Shown: piece by piece, positions 20,552 through 28,080 of the stretch
Layout: every line of letters begins with the position of its first letter
How positions within the stretch are numbered: position 1 is the stretch's first letter
Made by a program: the position numbers and the translations under genes
The notes under the pieces: model-generated
What the model was told of the DNA's origin: nothing
Databases searched by the model: none
What the model saw: only the letters and a program-made list of their open reading frames with translations
Source: Actinomycetota bacterium
Lineage (GTDB): Bacteria > Actinomycetota > Actinomycetes > Nanopelagicales > Nanopelagicaceae
Assembly: GCA_009702465.1 (NCBI GenBank)
Contig: WLHY01000002.1
Coordinates: 1 to 30,340, forward strand
Reading direction: 5' to 3'
Length of the DNA: 30,340 nucleotides

Positions 20552-20847
20552 TGAGTGAGATTGCATTTGATTCATTAGTTGATGGCAAGCCAGTAAGTGT
20601 CGAGGTAAATGGTGTAACTGTATGCGTTGCTCGGGTTGGCGAAGAGGTTTTTGCCGTTGCAGATACCTGTTCACACTCAGAAGCATCGTTATCCGAAGGA
20701 GAGATTTCAGGTTTTAAGATTGAATGTTGGCTGCATGGTGCCGAGTTTGATTTAAGAACTGGTGAGGCGCTAACACCGCCTGCTACACAATCACTGCAAA
20801 AGTTCAATGTAAAACGTAATGGCAATCAAGTAGTTGTAACTGAGTAA
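20551..20847 (+). CDS. Small Rieske [2Fe-2S] ferredoxin in the suf operon
   Basis: A 98-residue protein made of one Rieske domain. The cluster ligands are Cys40-x-His42 (DTCSHSE) and Cys59-x-x-His62 (ECWLHGAEFD), 16 residues apart, so it should hold a [2Fe-2S] cluster. It resembles the small ferredoxin component of aromatic dioxygenases, but no oxygenase gene is nearby. A Rieske protein between sufD and sufC is common in actinobacterial suf operons; a role in electron supply during cluster assembly is plausible but not shown. It overlaps sufD by one base and is followed 13 nt later by sufC. Confidence 0.93.
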   Translation: MSEIAFDSLVDGKPVSVEVNGVTVCVARVGEEVFAVADTCSHSEASLSEGEISGFKIECWLHGAEFDLRTGEALTPPATQSLQKFNVKRNGNQVVVTE

Positions 20848-20853
20848 AGGGAG
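20848..20853 (+). promoter_or_regulatory. Strong Shine-Dalgarno sequence for sufC
   Basis: AGGGAG lies 4 nt before ATG 20858 and 7 nt before ATG 20861. It starts in the stop codon of the Rieske gene. It is the only clear Shine-Dalgarno sequence in the suf operon, where most other junctions are one- to four-base overlaps. The 7-nt spacing favours the second ATG as the sufC start. Confidence 0.7.
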
Positions 20854-20860
20854 ATCAATG

Positions 20861-21613
20861 ATGAGTGAGTTAATTGTAAAGAATCTGCAGGTAAGTGTAG
20901 AAACTGATGCAGGTAGCAAAGAGATTTTAAGAGGAGTAGATCTAACAGTTAAATCTGGTGAAACCCATGCAATTATGGGCCCTAATGGTTCTGGTAAATC
21001 AACTCTGGCTTATTCGATTGCGGGTCATCCCAAATACACAATTACGGGTGGCTCAGTAACTCTAGATGGTAAGGATCTATTGGAGATGTCAGTTGATGAA
21101 CGAGCTAAGGCGGGTTTGTTTCTGGCTATGCAGTATCCGGTAGAGGTGCCAGGAGTATCAGTCTCTAATTTCTTGCGAACCGCGGTAACAGCCATTAGAG
21201 GCGAAGCGCCAAAGGTACGAACCTGGGTTGGTGAGGTTAAAGAGGCGATGGCTGCATTAAATATGGACACCGCTTTCTCTGAGCGAAATGTTAATGAGGG
21301 TTTCTCTGGTGGTGAAAAGAAACGTCATGAGATCCTTCAGATGGAGTTATTGCGTCCAAAGATTGCAATTTTAGATGAAACCGACTCTGGATTAGATGTC
21401 GACGCCCTTCGAATTGTTTCCGAGGGGGTTAACAGAGTAAAAGGAAATTCAGATCTTGGTGTCATGCTGATTACTCACTACACCCGAATTTTGCGCTACA
21501 TCAAACCTGATTTTGTACATGTATTTGCTAATGGAAAGATCGTCGAAGCGGGTGGGCCAGAGTTAGCAAATAAATTAGAGGAACAGGGTTACGCAGCTTA
21601 TACAACTGCGTAA
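20861..21613 (+). CDS. sufC: Fe-S cluster assembly ATPase SufC
   Basis: SufC is the ABC-type ATPase of the SufBC2D scaffold. With the start at 20861 it has 250 residues; an ATG three bases earlier is the alternative. It shows Walker A GPNGSGKST (residues 40-48), signature FSGGEKKRHEILQM, Walker B IAILDETDSGLD and the switch histidine in LITHYTRIL. The signature lysines (GEKKR) and the DETDSGLD form are diagnostic of SufC rather than of transporters. It has its own ribosome-binding site, which fits the need for two SufC per complex. sufS follows 5 nt later. Confidence 0.97.
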   Translation: MSELIVKNLQVSVETDAGSKEILRGVDLTVKSGETHAIMGPNGSGKSTLAYSIAGHPKYTITGGSVTLDGKDLLEMSVDERAKAGLFLAMQYPVEVPGVSVSNFLRTAVTAIRGEAPKVRTWVGEVKEAMAALNMDTAFSERNVNEGFSGGEKKRHEILQMELLRPKIAILDETDSGLDVDALRIVSEGVNRVKGNSDLGVMLITHYTRILRYIKPDFVHVFANGKIVEAGGPELANKLEEQGYAAYTTA

Positions 21614-21618
21614 TTTTA

Positions 21619-22869
21619 ATGGTTGATCTATCTCAGTATAAAAAGGATTTCCCAATCCTGGCACGGACTGTTCGTGGTGGAAATCCTTTGGTTTATCTAG
21701 ATAGTGGTGCCACATCACAAAAACCAGAGCAGGTAATTTCAGCTGAGGGCGACTTTTACCGTAAACATAATGCTGCGGTTCATAGAGGTGCACACCTACT
21801 TGCAGAGGAAGCCTCTGCCGCCTATGAATCAGCCAGGGAAAATGTAGCCTCTTTCATTGGCGCAAAAGCTGAAGAAACCATCTTTACCAAAAGTGCAACT
21901 GAGTCGATCAACGCGATCGCCTACTCTTTTGGGAATTCAGATTCATCCCCAAAACTCTTTTTAACAGAGGGTGATGAAATTGTTGTATCAGAGATGGAAC
22001 ACCATGCAAACTTGATTCCTTGGCAACAATTAGCCAAACGTACTGGGGCAAAGTTAAGGTGGTTTGAAGTAACTGAAGAGGGTCGTTTAGATCTAAGTAA
22101 TTTGTCGAGTTTAATTAACTCAAAAACAAAGATCGTAGCTATCACCCATCAATCAAATGTTCTTGGCAGCATTACGCCCTTAAAGCCGATTACAGAGGCG
22201 GCAAGAGCGGTAGGAGCTTTAATTGTTTTAGATGCTTGCCAATCGGTGCCTCATTTTAAGGTTGATGTAAAGGAGTTAGATGTTGACTTCATTATGTTTT
22301 CTGGGCACAAAATGCTAGGTCCTACCGGAGTTGGCATCCTTTGGGGGCGAGAGTCTTTGTTAAATGAGATGTCACCATTTCTCTTTGGCGGATCGATGAT
22401 TGATTCGGTAACAATGACTGATGCAACTTGGGCCCAGTTGCCGCAAAAATTTGAAGCAGGGGTGCCAAATATGGCGCAGGCGGTTGGTTTGTCCGCTGCA
22501 GTGGATTATTTAAATAAGGTGGGTATGAACAATGTGCACCAACACGAAATCGCATTAACCAAGCAAACATTAGATGGTTTATCGCGAATCCAAGGAGTAA
22601 AAATCATTGGACCAGTTGACATTAAAGATCGTGGCGGAGTTGTCTCCTTCACCATTGACGGAGTTCATCCTCACGATGTTGGGCAGTATTTAGATCAACA
22701 TGGAATCGCAGTACGCACTGGTCATCATTGTGCCTGGCCGTTGATGCGGAAATTAAATTTGGTTGGAACGACTCGGGCATCTTTTCATTTATACAATACT
22801 CCTGATGATGTGAATAAGTTACTTTCTGCAGTATCCCAAGTTCAAAGCTACTTTAAGGTTACTGTTTAA
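21619..22869 (+). CDS. sufS: Cysteine desulfurase SufS
   Basis: SufS is a PLP-dependent group II cysteine desulfurase that takes sulfur from cysteine for cluster assembly. The 416 residues show the N-terminal LVYLDSGATSQKPEQVI, the segment VSEMEHHANLIPWQQL, the PLP lysine Lys231 in FSGHKMLGPTGVGILWG, and the catalytic persulfide cysteine Cys371 in VRTGHHCAWPLM. The partner SufU is encoded next, and the TAA-ATG overlap of one base suggests matched expression. It begins 5 nt after sufC. Confidence 0.97.
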   Translation: MVDLSQYKKDFPILARTVRGGNPLVYLDSGATSQKPEQVISAEGDFYRKHNAAVHRGAHLLAEEASAAYESARENVASFIGAKAEETIFTKSATESINAIAYSFGNSDSSPKLFLTEGDEIVVSEMEHHANLIPWQQLAKRTGAKLRWFEVTEEGRLDLSNLSSLINSKTKIVAITHQSNVLGSITPLKPITEAARAVGALIVLDACQSVPHFKVDVKELDVDFIMFSGHKMLGPTGVGILWGRESLLNEMSPFLFGGSMIDSVTMTDATWAQLPQKFEAGVPNMAQAVGLSAAVDYLNKVGMNNVHQHEIALTKQTLDGLSRIQGVKIIGPVDIKDRGGVVSFTIDGVHPHDVGQYLDQHGIAVRTGHHCAWPLMRKLNLVGTTRASFHLYNTPDDVNKLLSAVSQVQSYFKVTV

Positions 22870-23303
22870 TGGAGTTAGACTCTTTGTATCAAGAGGTTAT
22901 CTTGGATCATTATCGAAAGCCACACCATAAAGGTTTGCAATCTGGTTTTGATATTCAGGTCAAACACAACAATCCAAGTTGTGGCGATGAGGTCACCTTG
23001 AATCTTTCAATATCAGATGGGGTTATCAAGGCAATCTCGTGGGATGGTGTCGGGTGCTCTATATCTATGGCGAGTGTTTCCATGATGAGTGATTTATTAA
23101 TTAATCAAAGTTACGAAAATGCTAATCAAATACTTGCAGAGTTTGTTGAACTAATGCAGAGCAAGGGTCAATCGCAAGGTAATGAAGCGCTGCTAGATGA
23201 TGCGGTTGCCTTCGCTGGAGTTTCAAAATTCCCAGCCAGAATCAAATGCGCATTGCTGGGTTGGATGGCTTATAAAGATGCCTCATCCCAATTAATGGCA
23301 TAG
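22869..23303 (+). CDS. sufU: SufU zinc-dependent sulfurtransferase
   Basis: SufU accepts sulfur from SufS and passes it to the SufB scaffold. The 144 residues contain the expected zinc ligands Cys38 and Asp40 (NPSCGDEV), Cys63 (GVGCSISMAS) and Cys127 (RIKCALLGW). The insertion between the second and third ligands separates Gram-positive SufU from IscU, and no IscU-type LPPVK loop is present. It overlaps sufS by one base, and sufT follows after 9 nt. Confidence 0.96.
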   Translation: MELDSLYQEVILDHYRKPHHKGLQSGFDIQVKHNNPSCGDEVTLNLSISDGVIKAISWDGVGCSISMASVSMMSDLLINQSYENANQILAEFVELMQSKGQSQGNEALLDDAVAFAGVSKFPARIKCALLGWMAYKDASSQLMA

Positions 23304-23312
23304 GATTAAGGC

Positions 23313-23624
23313 ATGAGCGCGTCAATTGATGATGTAACCGAGGCAATGAAAGATGTTATTGACCCGGAATTAGGAATCAATGTTGTTGATCTTGGCTTGG
23401 TTTATGACATGCGAGTTGATGATAACAACATCGCAATTTTAGATATGACCTTAACATCAGCGGCTTGTCCGTTACAGGATGTAATTGAAGATCAAACAAG
23501 ACAGGTACTTGCTGATTTAACATCAGATGTAAAGATTAACTGGGTGTGGCTGCCGCCATGGGGTCCTAACAAAATTACAGATGATGGTCGAGAGCAACTT
23601 CGCTCGATCGGATTTACTGTTTAA
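23313..23624 (+). CDS. sufT: SufT-type MIP18/DUF59 protein
   Basis: A 103-residue single-domain protein of the MIP18/DUF59 family, often annotated as PaaD-like or metal-sulfur cluster assembly factor. It has the family motif VIDPELGINVVDLGLVYDM (15-33) and the conserved cysteine Cys52 in LTSAACPLQD. In several bacteria SufT helps mature Fe-S proteins, especially when demand is high. Its place right after sufU supports this role over phenylacetate metabolism, of which there is no sign here. The exact client proteins cannot be read from the sequence. Confidence 0.92.
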   Translation: MSASIDDVTEAMKDVIDPELGINVVDLGLVYDMRVDDNNIAILDMTLTSAACPLQDVIEDQTRQVLADLTSDVKINWVWLPPWGPNKITDDGREQLRSIGFTV

Positions 23625-23644
23625 AACCTCATTTAGGTTCATCC

Positions 23645-25516
23645 ATGTCAATGCACACAGCTTGGATGTCTTTTCGTTCACTCACTGCTGATCAATCAGT
23701 TAAGGATCAAAAACTTAAAGCTGGAACTGTTAAACGTATTTTGGCATTTGCAAAGCCTTACAAAGTAGCTCTGACCTTGTTCTTAATCACTGTGGTAATT
23801 GATGCTTTTCTCATCATCGCAACACCACTTTTACTTCGCAGTTTAATTGATGATGGAGTTATCCTCGGTAATAGTGGTTTAGTGACCAAGCTTGCTTTTG
23901 CCGTTGCTTTGATCGCCATCGCGGATGCGATTTTCAATATGATCGGCAGATTATTCTCAGCGCGTATCGGTGAGGGCTTAATTTATGATCTTCGGAAATT
24001 GATCTTTGAACATGTTCAAAAGCAATCCATATCTTTCTTTACCCGTACACAAACAGGAGCATTAATCTCAAGATTAAACTCCGATGTCATAGGAGCCCAG
24101 CAGGCTTTTACTGCAACTTTGTCTGGTTTGATAAGTAATGTTTTAACTTTAACCCTTGTCAGTATTGCCATGTTCACGCTAAGTTGGCAGATAACTTTGA
24201 TCTCACTTTGTCTTCTTCCAATCTTTCTCTATCCAACAAAATGGGTTGGCCGTCGACTACAAAATTACACCCGACAATCCTTTAATCTCAACGCTGAAAT
24301 GTCTTCTACGATGACTGAGAAATTCAATGTCTCGGGTGCTTTATTGGTTTCTCTGTATGGCGACACCAGCGCAGAGAAAGAGAGCTTTGGTGGAAAAGCT
24401 AGGCGAGTTGCAGATATTGGGATATCGATAGCCCTATTAAATCGAATCTTCTTCATCTCTCTCACATCAATTGCTGCGGTTGCAACCGCAATAGCTTATG
24501 GAGTGGGCGGTCATCTTGCTATAAGTAAATCAATTACCGTAGGAACCTTGTTAGCAATAACGGCTTTACTGGCTCGGTTGTATGGACCACTCACTGCGTT
24601 ATCGAATGTTCGAGTAGATGTAATGAGCGCGCTCGTTTCATTTGAGAGAGTCTTTGAGGTTTTAGATCTTGAGCCAATGGTGAAAGATCGTGCTGATGCA
24701 AAAACTCTTGTTACAAAAAACCCTTCAATAGAATTTAAAAATGTGTCATTCTCCTATCCAAAATCATCTGAAATCTCACTGGCCTCTCTTGAAGCAGTTG
24801 CTAAGCCTGAAGCGGTCGATAGTGGAGAGGTGTTAAGGAACTTATCCTTTCGGACTGAGGCTGGCTCATTCACTGGAATAGTTGGTGCTTCAGGTTCGGG
24901 GAAAACAACTATCAGTGCCCTATTACCACGTTTATATGATGTAACGGGCGGTGCAATTTTGATTGCAGATACCGATATTCGCGATTACACCGTTAAATCT
25001 TTACGGGCACATATTGGCGTTGTAACACAGGATTCTCATATGTTTCATGATTCAATCCTTAACAATTTGATTTATGCCAATCCACAAGCTTCAGAAACTG
25101 AGATTAAAGATGTTTGCGAATCTGCACAGATCTGGGATTTCATTCAATCATTGCCAAATAAATTGGAGACAGTTGTTGGTGAAAGAGGACACCGATTATC
25201 CGGTGGTGAGAAACAAAGATTGGCAATAGCCCGCCTGCTTTTGAAGCGCCCTTCTATAGTTATCTTAGATGAGGCCACAGCTCATTTAGATTCCGAGAAT
25301 GAGTCTTTAGTTCAAGCAGCTTTGAAAACCGCCTTGGTTGGACGAACCAGCATTGTCATTGCGCATCGTTTATCTACAATTGTTAACGCAGATCAAATTT
25401 TGGTCATTGACAAAGGTGAAATCTCTGAGCGAGGCACTCATGAGGATCTAATCAAAAAAGGTGAAAAATACTTTGATCTATATCAAAAACAGGATATTCA
25501 ACGGGATTTAATTTAA
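23645..25516 (+). CDS. ABC exporter, fused permease and ATPase
   Basis: A 623-residue half-transporter, likely homodimeric in the membrane. Residues about 35-320 hold a six-helix exporter permease domain. The ATPase domain has Walker A GASGSGKTT (near 414-422), Q-loop VVTQDSHMFHDSI, signature LSGGEKQRLAIARLL (near 518), Walker B SIVILDEATAHLD and the H-loop IVIAHRLST. An insert of about 20 residues (SEISLASLEAVAKPEAVDSG) lies between FSYP and VLRNLSF; I recall the same insert in actinobacterial relatives. It starts 20 nt after sufT and probably belongs to the suf transcript. The substrate is unknown. Its end overlaps the convergent DUF3099 gene by 9 nt. Confidence 0.9.
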   Translation: MSMHTAWMSFRSLTADQSVKDQKLKAGTVKRILAFAKPYKVALTLFLITVVIDAFLIIATPLLLRSLIDDGVILGNSGLVTKLAFAVALIAIADAIFNMIGRLFSARIGEGLIYDLRKLIFEHVQKQSISFFTRTQTGALISRLNSDVIGAQQAFTATLSGLISNVLTLTLVSIAMFTLSWQITLISLCLLPIFLYPTKWVGRRLQNYTRQSFNLNAEMSSTMTEKFNVSGALLVSLYGDTSAEKESFGGKARRVADIGISIALLNRIFFISLTSIAAVATAIAYGVGGHLAISKSITVGTLLAITALLARLYGPLTALSNVRVDVMSALVSFERVFEVLDLEPMVKDRADAKTLVTKNPSIEFKNVSFSYPKSSEISLASLEAVAKPEAVDSGEVLRNLSFRTEAGSFTGIVGASGSGKTTISALLPRLYDVTGGAILIADTDIRDYTVKSLRAHIGVVTQDSHMFHDSILNNLIYANPQASETEIKDVCESAQIWDFIQSLPNKLETVVGERGHRLSGGEKQRLAIARLLLKRPSIVILDEATAHLDSENESLVQAALKTALVGRTSIVIAHRLSTIVNADQILVIDKGEISERGTHEDLIKKGEKYFDLYQKQDIQRDLI

Positions 25517-25789
25517 CTCCTTGTATTTGCCCGTATAAACAGCTCGACCCTTAATCGTCTCTCTACCAGCATTTGCTGCGATAACTGCAATGTAAGGCAA
25601 GGTCACCGCTCCAAAGAGTGCAACCCAACGCCAGGGATTAGGCAGGATTACGGCGGCGATAAAGCAGATTGTTCTAATCATCATCGATACAAAGTATTTC
25701 CGCTGTCTGGCTGATTGATCCTTGGTTAGTGATTCACCAACAGATGTAACCAGATGGGCGGGCGCCGCTTTGAAATCTTTGTTCTCCAT
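25508..25789 (-). CDS. DUF3099 family small membrane protein
   Basis: A 93-residue protein matching the actinobacterial DUF3099 family by its overall pattern. It has a soluble N-terminus (PAHLVTSVGESLTKDQSARQRKYFVSMMIRT), two hydrophobic helices (about ICFIAAVILPNPWRWVALFG and VTLPYIAVIAANAG), and a short polar tail. The pattern VTSV...S...R..RY..SM..RT.CF is the recognisable part. The function is unknown. The 3' end overlaps the ABC exporter gene by 9 nt on the other strand. It sits downstream of the permease terminator, so it probably has its own promoter in the short gap 25790-25828, which I cannot define. Confidence 0.8.
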   Translation of the reverse strand: MENKDFKAAPAHLVTSVGESLTKDQSARQRKYFVSMMIRTICFIAAVILPNPWRWVALFGAVTLPYIAVIAANAGRETIKGRAVYTGKYKELN

Positions 25790-25828
25790 CCATTAAGAGT
25801 AGATGCTTTAACGGGTAAATTCATAGCC

Positions 25829-25861
25829 AAAAAAATATGGCTCACCATAAGTGAGCCATAT
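25829..25861 (-). terminator. Intrinsic terminator of the NCS2 permease gene
   Basis: Arms ATATGGCTCAC (25835-25845) and GTGAGCCATAT (25851-25861) are perfectly complementary over 11 bp with a 5-nt loop. On the minus strand the hairpin is followed by seven T (25835-25829). It begins 14 nt past the permease stop, the right place and orientation for Rho-independent termination. It is the only clear intrinsic terminator in the window. Confidence 0.93.
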
Positions 25862-25875
25862 CATTATGAGCGAAA

Positions 25876-27135
25876 TTAGCTGCGATTGGTTCCCCGTGCT
25901 TTGGCTATTCTGCTCAGGATTTGATAACCAATAACAGCCATAACGGTGGCATTGATGATGCCGCTAAATGTGAAATCACCACGGCTCCAGGCCATATCTG
26001 AGATTCCAATAATCAACGAGGAGGCTGCGATGTAGAGATTTGTTGGATCAGCAAAGTTGACTCTGCCATCAATCCAAATCCGTGCGCCTAGTACTCCGAT
26101 CATTCCAAAGAGTGCAACTGTTACGCCACCTTTAACCCCAGCTGGCGTTGCCGCAAGCACTGCACCAAATTTTGGCGAAAGAGCTAATGCAATAGCGCCG
26201 ATACCGGCAAAGATGTAGGCAAGAGTTGAGTAAACCCGGCTAGCAGCCATAACGCCGATGTTCTCGGCATATGTAGTTGTACCAGAACCGCCACCTAAAC
26301 CAGCGATAGTTGTAGCTGCACCATCTGCGATCAATGCGTTGCCAATCTGATCATCTAGATTTTTTCCAGTCATGGCTGCTACCGCTTTTACATGTCCAAC
26401 ATTCTCTGCGATCAGCACGAGCACAACAGGAAGAAAGAGAATTACCGCACTTGTGCTAAATGTTGGACTCGCAAACTCTGGAAGTCCGAACCAACTAGCA
26501 TCCCGCACACCATCAAAATTAACATCGCCCATGAGTGCTGCGTAGGCATAGCCAAGCACCAGTCCAACAAAGATGCTTATTCTGCCTAAGAAACCGCGGA
26601 AGAAAGCGCCAACTAATCCGATTGCAAGTAGTGTGATCAAACCAAGGCGTTGACCTTGCATGAAATCATTTTTCGCAGCTCCTGCTAGGTTCAAACCAAC
26701 GACCATCACAATTGTGCCAGTCACAACCGGTGGCATAAATGTGTCGATCCAACCAGTACCTGCAGCTTTAGCTGCAAAACCAACTAGCGCTAGAAGAACA
26801 CCGGCAACAACAATTCCGCCAAGTGCTGCCGCAATTCCGCCCTCGGTCTTGGCCGCTGCTACAGGAGCTAAGAAAGCGAATGAGGAGCCTAGGTAGCTTG
26901 GTAATTTATTTTGAGTTAATAAAATGAATAGAAGTGTGCCAATTCCTGAGAAGAACAGGGTTGTTGTTGGCGGAAACCCAGTAATGATCGGAACTAAAAA
27001 TGTGGCACCAAACATCGCAACAATGTGCTGCAAGCCCATACCAATTGTTCTTGGCCAGGTTAATCTTTCATCGACTGAAACAACCTCTCCCGATGCGATA
27101 TTTTTTCCATCGCCATGAAGTTTCCAACTTAGCAT
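25876..27135 (-). CDS. NCS2 family nucleobase permease, uracil/xanthine type
   Basis: A 419-residue membrane protein of the nucleobase-cation symporter-2 family, which imports uracil or purines with protons. About 14 hydrophobic segments are present. The N-terminal motif GLQHIVAMFGATFLVPIITG holds the conserved QH pair. Substrate-site residues typical of UraA are visible: Glu and His in LIAENVGHVKAVA, and Glu in GTTTYAENIGVMA. The TYAENIGV form fits uracil permeases best, but xanthine or uric acid cannot be excluded. The ATG has AAGGAG five bases upstream. It is monocistronic: an intrinsic terminator follows and the infC leader is divergent. Confidence 0.9.
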   Translation of the reverse strand: MLSWKLHGDGKNIASGEVVSVDERLTWPRTIGMGLQHIVAMFGATFLVPIITGFPPTTTLFFSGIGTLLFILLTQNKLPSYLGSSFAFLAPVAAAKTEGGIAAALGGIVVAGVLLALVGFAAKAAGTGWIDTFMPPVVTGTIVMVVGLNLAGAAKNDFMQGQRLGLITLLAIGLVGAFFRGFLGRISIFVGLVLGYAYAALMGDVNFDGVRDASWFGLPEFASPTFSTSAVILFLPVVLVLIAENVGHVKAVAAMTGKNLDDQIGNALIADGAATTIAGLGGGSGTTTYAENIGVMAASRVYSTLAYIFAGIGAIALALSPKFGAVLAATPAGVKGGVTVALFGMIGVLGARIWIDGRVNFADPTNLYIAASSLIIGISDMAWSRGDFTFSGIINATVMAVIGYQILSRIAKARGTNRS

Positions 27136-27310
27136 TTGAACTCCTTTGTCTTTCTCCTAGTTTGATCCTCTGGATCTTTGCTTCCTGCCGGTTAAACGCA
27201 AGTGGCATTAAAATAAGAGAGTAGAACTTTCCGGAACCTTTTCTGGTAGATAACTGGGAAAGTCGTGAATTTTTTGCGAAAGCCGAGCTTTCTACGCACA
27301 GATTTCCTGC

Positions 27311-27375
27311 ATAGCCTCAGGTTAGGTAGAGTTAGCCCATCAAGTGGAGGCTATCGCTCCCACCTTTATCGCCTC
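27311..27375 (+). promoter_or_regulatory. Candidate structured leader of infC-rpmI-rplT
   Basis: The segment 27344-27354 can pair in three mutually exclusive ways. ATAGCCTC (27311-27318) matches GAGGCTAT (27347-27354) over 8 bp. GTGGAG (27344-27349) can pair with CTCCCAC (27357-27363) with one bulged C. GAGGC (27347-27351) can pair with GCCTC (27371-27375). Competing helices in front of a translation-factor and ribosomal-protein operon are typical of attenuators or autoregulatory leaders. Function is inference, and no known RNA family is recognised. Confidence 0.4.
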
Positions 27376-27387
27376 GGCGGACTGGTT

Positions 27388-27404
27388 GCTTAATTTACTT
27401 AAGC
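27388..27404 (+). promoter_or_regulatory. Hairpin in the infC leader
   Basis: GCTTAA (27388-27393) and TTAAGC (27399-27404) form a 6-bp stem with a 5-nt loop, extendable by a T-G pair. The sequence GCGGCTGTTTTC follows, so a weak attenuator is possible, but the stem is AT-rich and the T run is short. Confidence 0.3.
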
Positions 27405-27460
27405 GCGGCTGTTTTCACTTGTGCAGTAACTGCAGATGTCAACTCAAGATGAAACGGCTA

Positions 27461-27465
27461 AGGAG
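27461..27465 (+). promoter_or_regulatory. Shine-Dalgarno sequence that decides the infC start
   Basis: AGGAG lies 5 nt before ATC 27471 and only 2 nt before ATT 27468. An in-frame TAA at 27459-27461 rules out any start further upstream, and no ATG, GTG or TTG occurs in frame until TTG 27522. The spacing favours ATC. Confidence 0.75.
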
Positions 27466-27470
27466 AAATT

Positions 27471-28040
27471 ATCAGCACAGAGCCACGTATCAATGATCGA
27501 ATTCGCGTTCCGCAAGTTCGGTTGATTGGCTGGGATGGTGAACAGATTGGTGTGACCGCGATTGATGCGGCGCTCAAAATGGCAGATGAGATCGGTCTAG
27601 ATCTCGTTGAAATCTCACCAGACGCTAATCCACCAGTGTGCAAGATTATGGATTTTGGTAAGTACAAATACGAAATCGCACAGAAGGCTAGGGAAGCACG
27701 ACAAAATCAAACTCACATTATTGTGAAGGAGATGCGTCTTCGACCAAAGATTGAACCTCATGATTACGAGACAAAGCGCAATCACATTGAGAAGTTCTTA
27801 CTAGGTGGCGACAAGGTGAAGGTAACTATTCAATTCCGTGGTCGTGAGCAATCACGTCCAGAGATGGGATATCGATTACTACAAAAGCTCGCGGAGGAGC
27901 TGGTCGAAATAGCGGTTGTCGAGTTCGCCCCTAAACAAGAGGGACGAAATATGACGATGGTATTGGGTCCGGCGAAGAAGGCAAGTGCTGGTAAGAAGAC
28001 AAAGGAGCCGGCGCCTAAGGATTCAGTAGGGAATAAGTAA
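27471..28040 (+). CDS. infC: Translation initiation factor IF-3
   Basis: IF-3 binds the 30S subunit, keeps subunits apart and checks start codons. I start it at the non-canonical ATC 27471, giving 189 residues with the N-terminus [30 protein letters not shown] at 27522 would cut off the conserved [13 protein letters not shown] strand. The N-domain continues through [25 protein letters not shown]. The C-domain shows [48 protein letters not shown] and [17 protein letters not shown], with a lysine-rich tail. A rare start codon is the classic way infC is autoregulated by IF-3 proofreading in E. coli. rpmI and rplT follow, the conserved order. Confidence 0.95.
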   Translation: MSTEPRINDRIRVPQVRLIGWDGEQIGVTAIDAALKMADEIGLDLVEISPDANPPVCKIMDFGKYKYEIAQKAREARQNQTHIIVKEMRLRPKIEPHDYETKRNHIEKFLLGGDKVKVTIQFRGREQSRPEMGYRLLQKLAEELVEIAVVEFAPKQEGRNMTMVLGPAKKASAGKKTKEPAPKDSVGNK

Positions 28041-28080
28041 TTAGTTAAAAGTTTTGATTTAACAAATCAGCATTAATAAG

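Larger units (their letters stand above)
27136..27470. other. Gene-free region between the permease and infC
   Basis: These 335 nt hold no convincing protein gene. Starting at the permease end they contain its Shine-Dalgarno sequence (minus strand, 27146-27141), a TTCCGGAA palindrome (27229-27236), a hairpin GAAAGC/GCTTTC (27278-27292), the alternative helices described separately (27311-27375), a further hairpin (27388-27404), a small inverted repeat TGCAG/CTGCA (27422-27434), and the infC Shine-Dalgarno sequence (27461-27465). Divergent promoters must lie here, but I could not pick a reliable -35/-10 pair on either strand. The right half looks like a structured infC leader. Confidence 0.7.

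Noticed and set aside
26660..26896. Plus-strand open frame of 78 codons inside the permease gene
   Set aside because: Antisense shadow, rich in Ala, Pro and Thr, with no family resemblance.
27278..27292. GAAAGC/GCTTTC hairpin as a terminator
   Set aside because: No T run follows on the plus strand, and on the minus strand it is followed by A residues; nothing upstream needs terminating.
27522..27524. TTG as the infC start
   Set aside because: It would remove the conserved [13 protein letters not shown] strand of the IF-3 N-domain and has no Shine-Dalgarno sequence.
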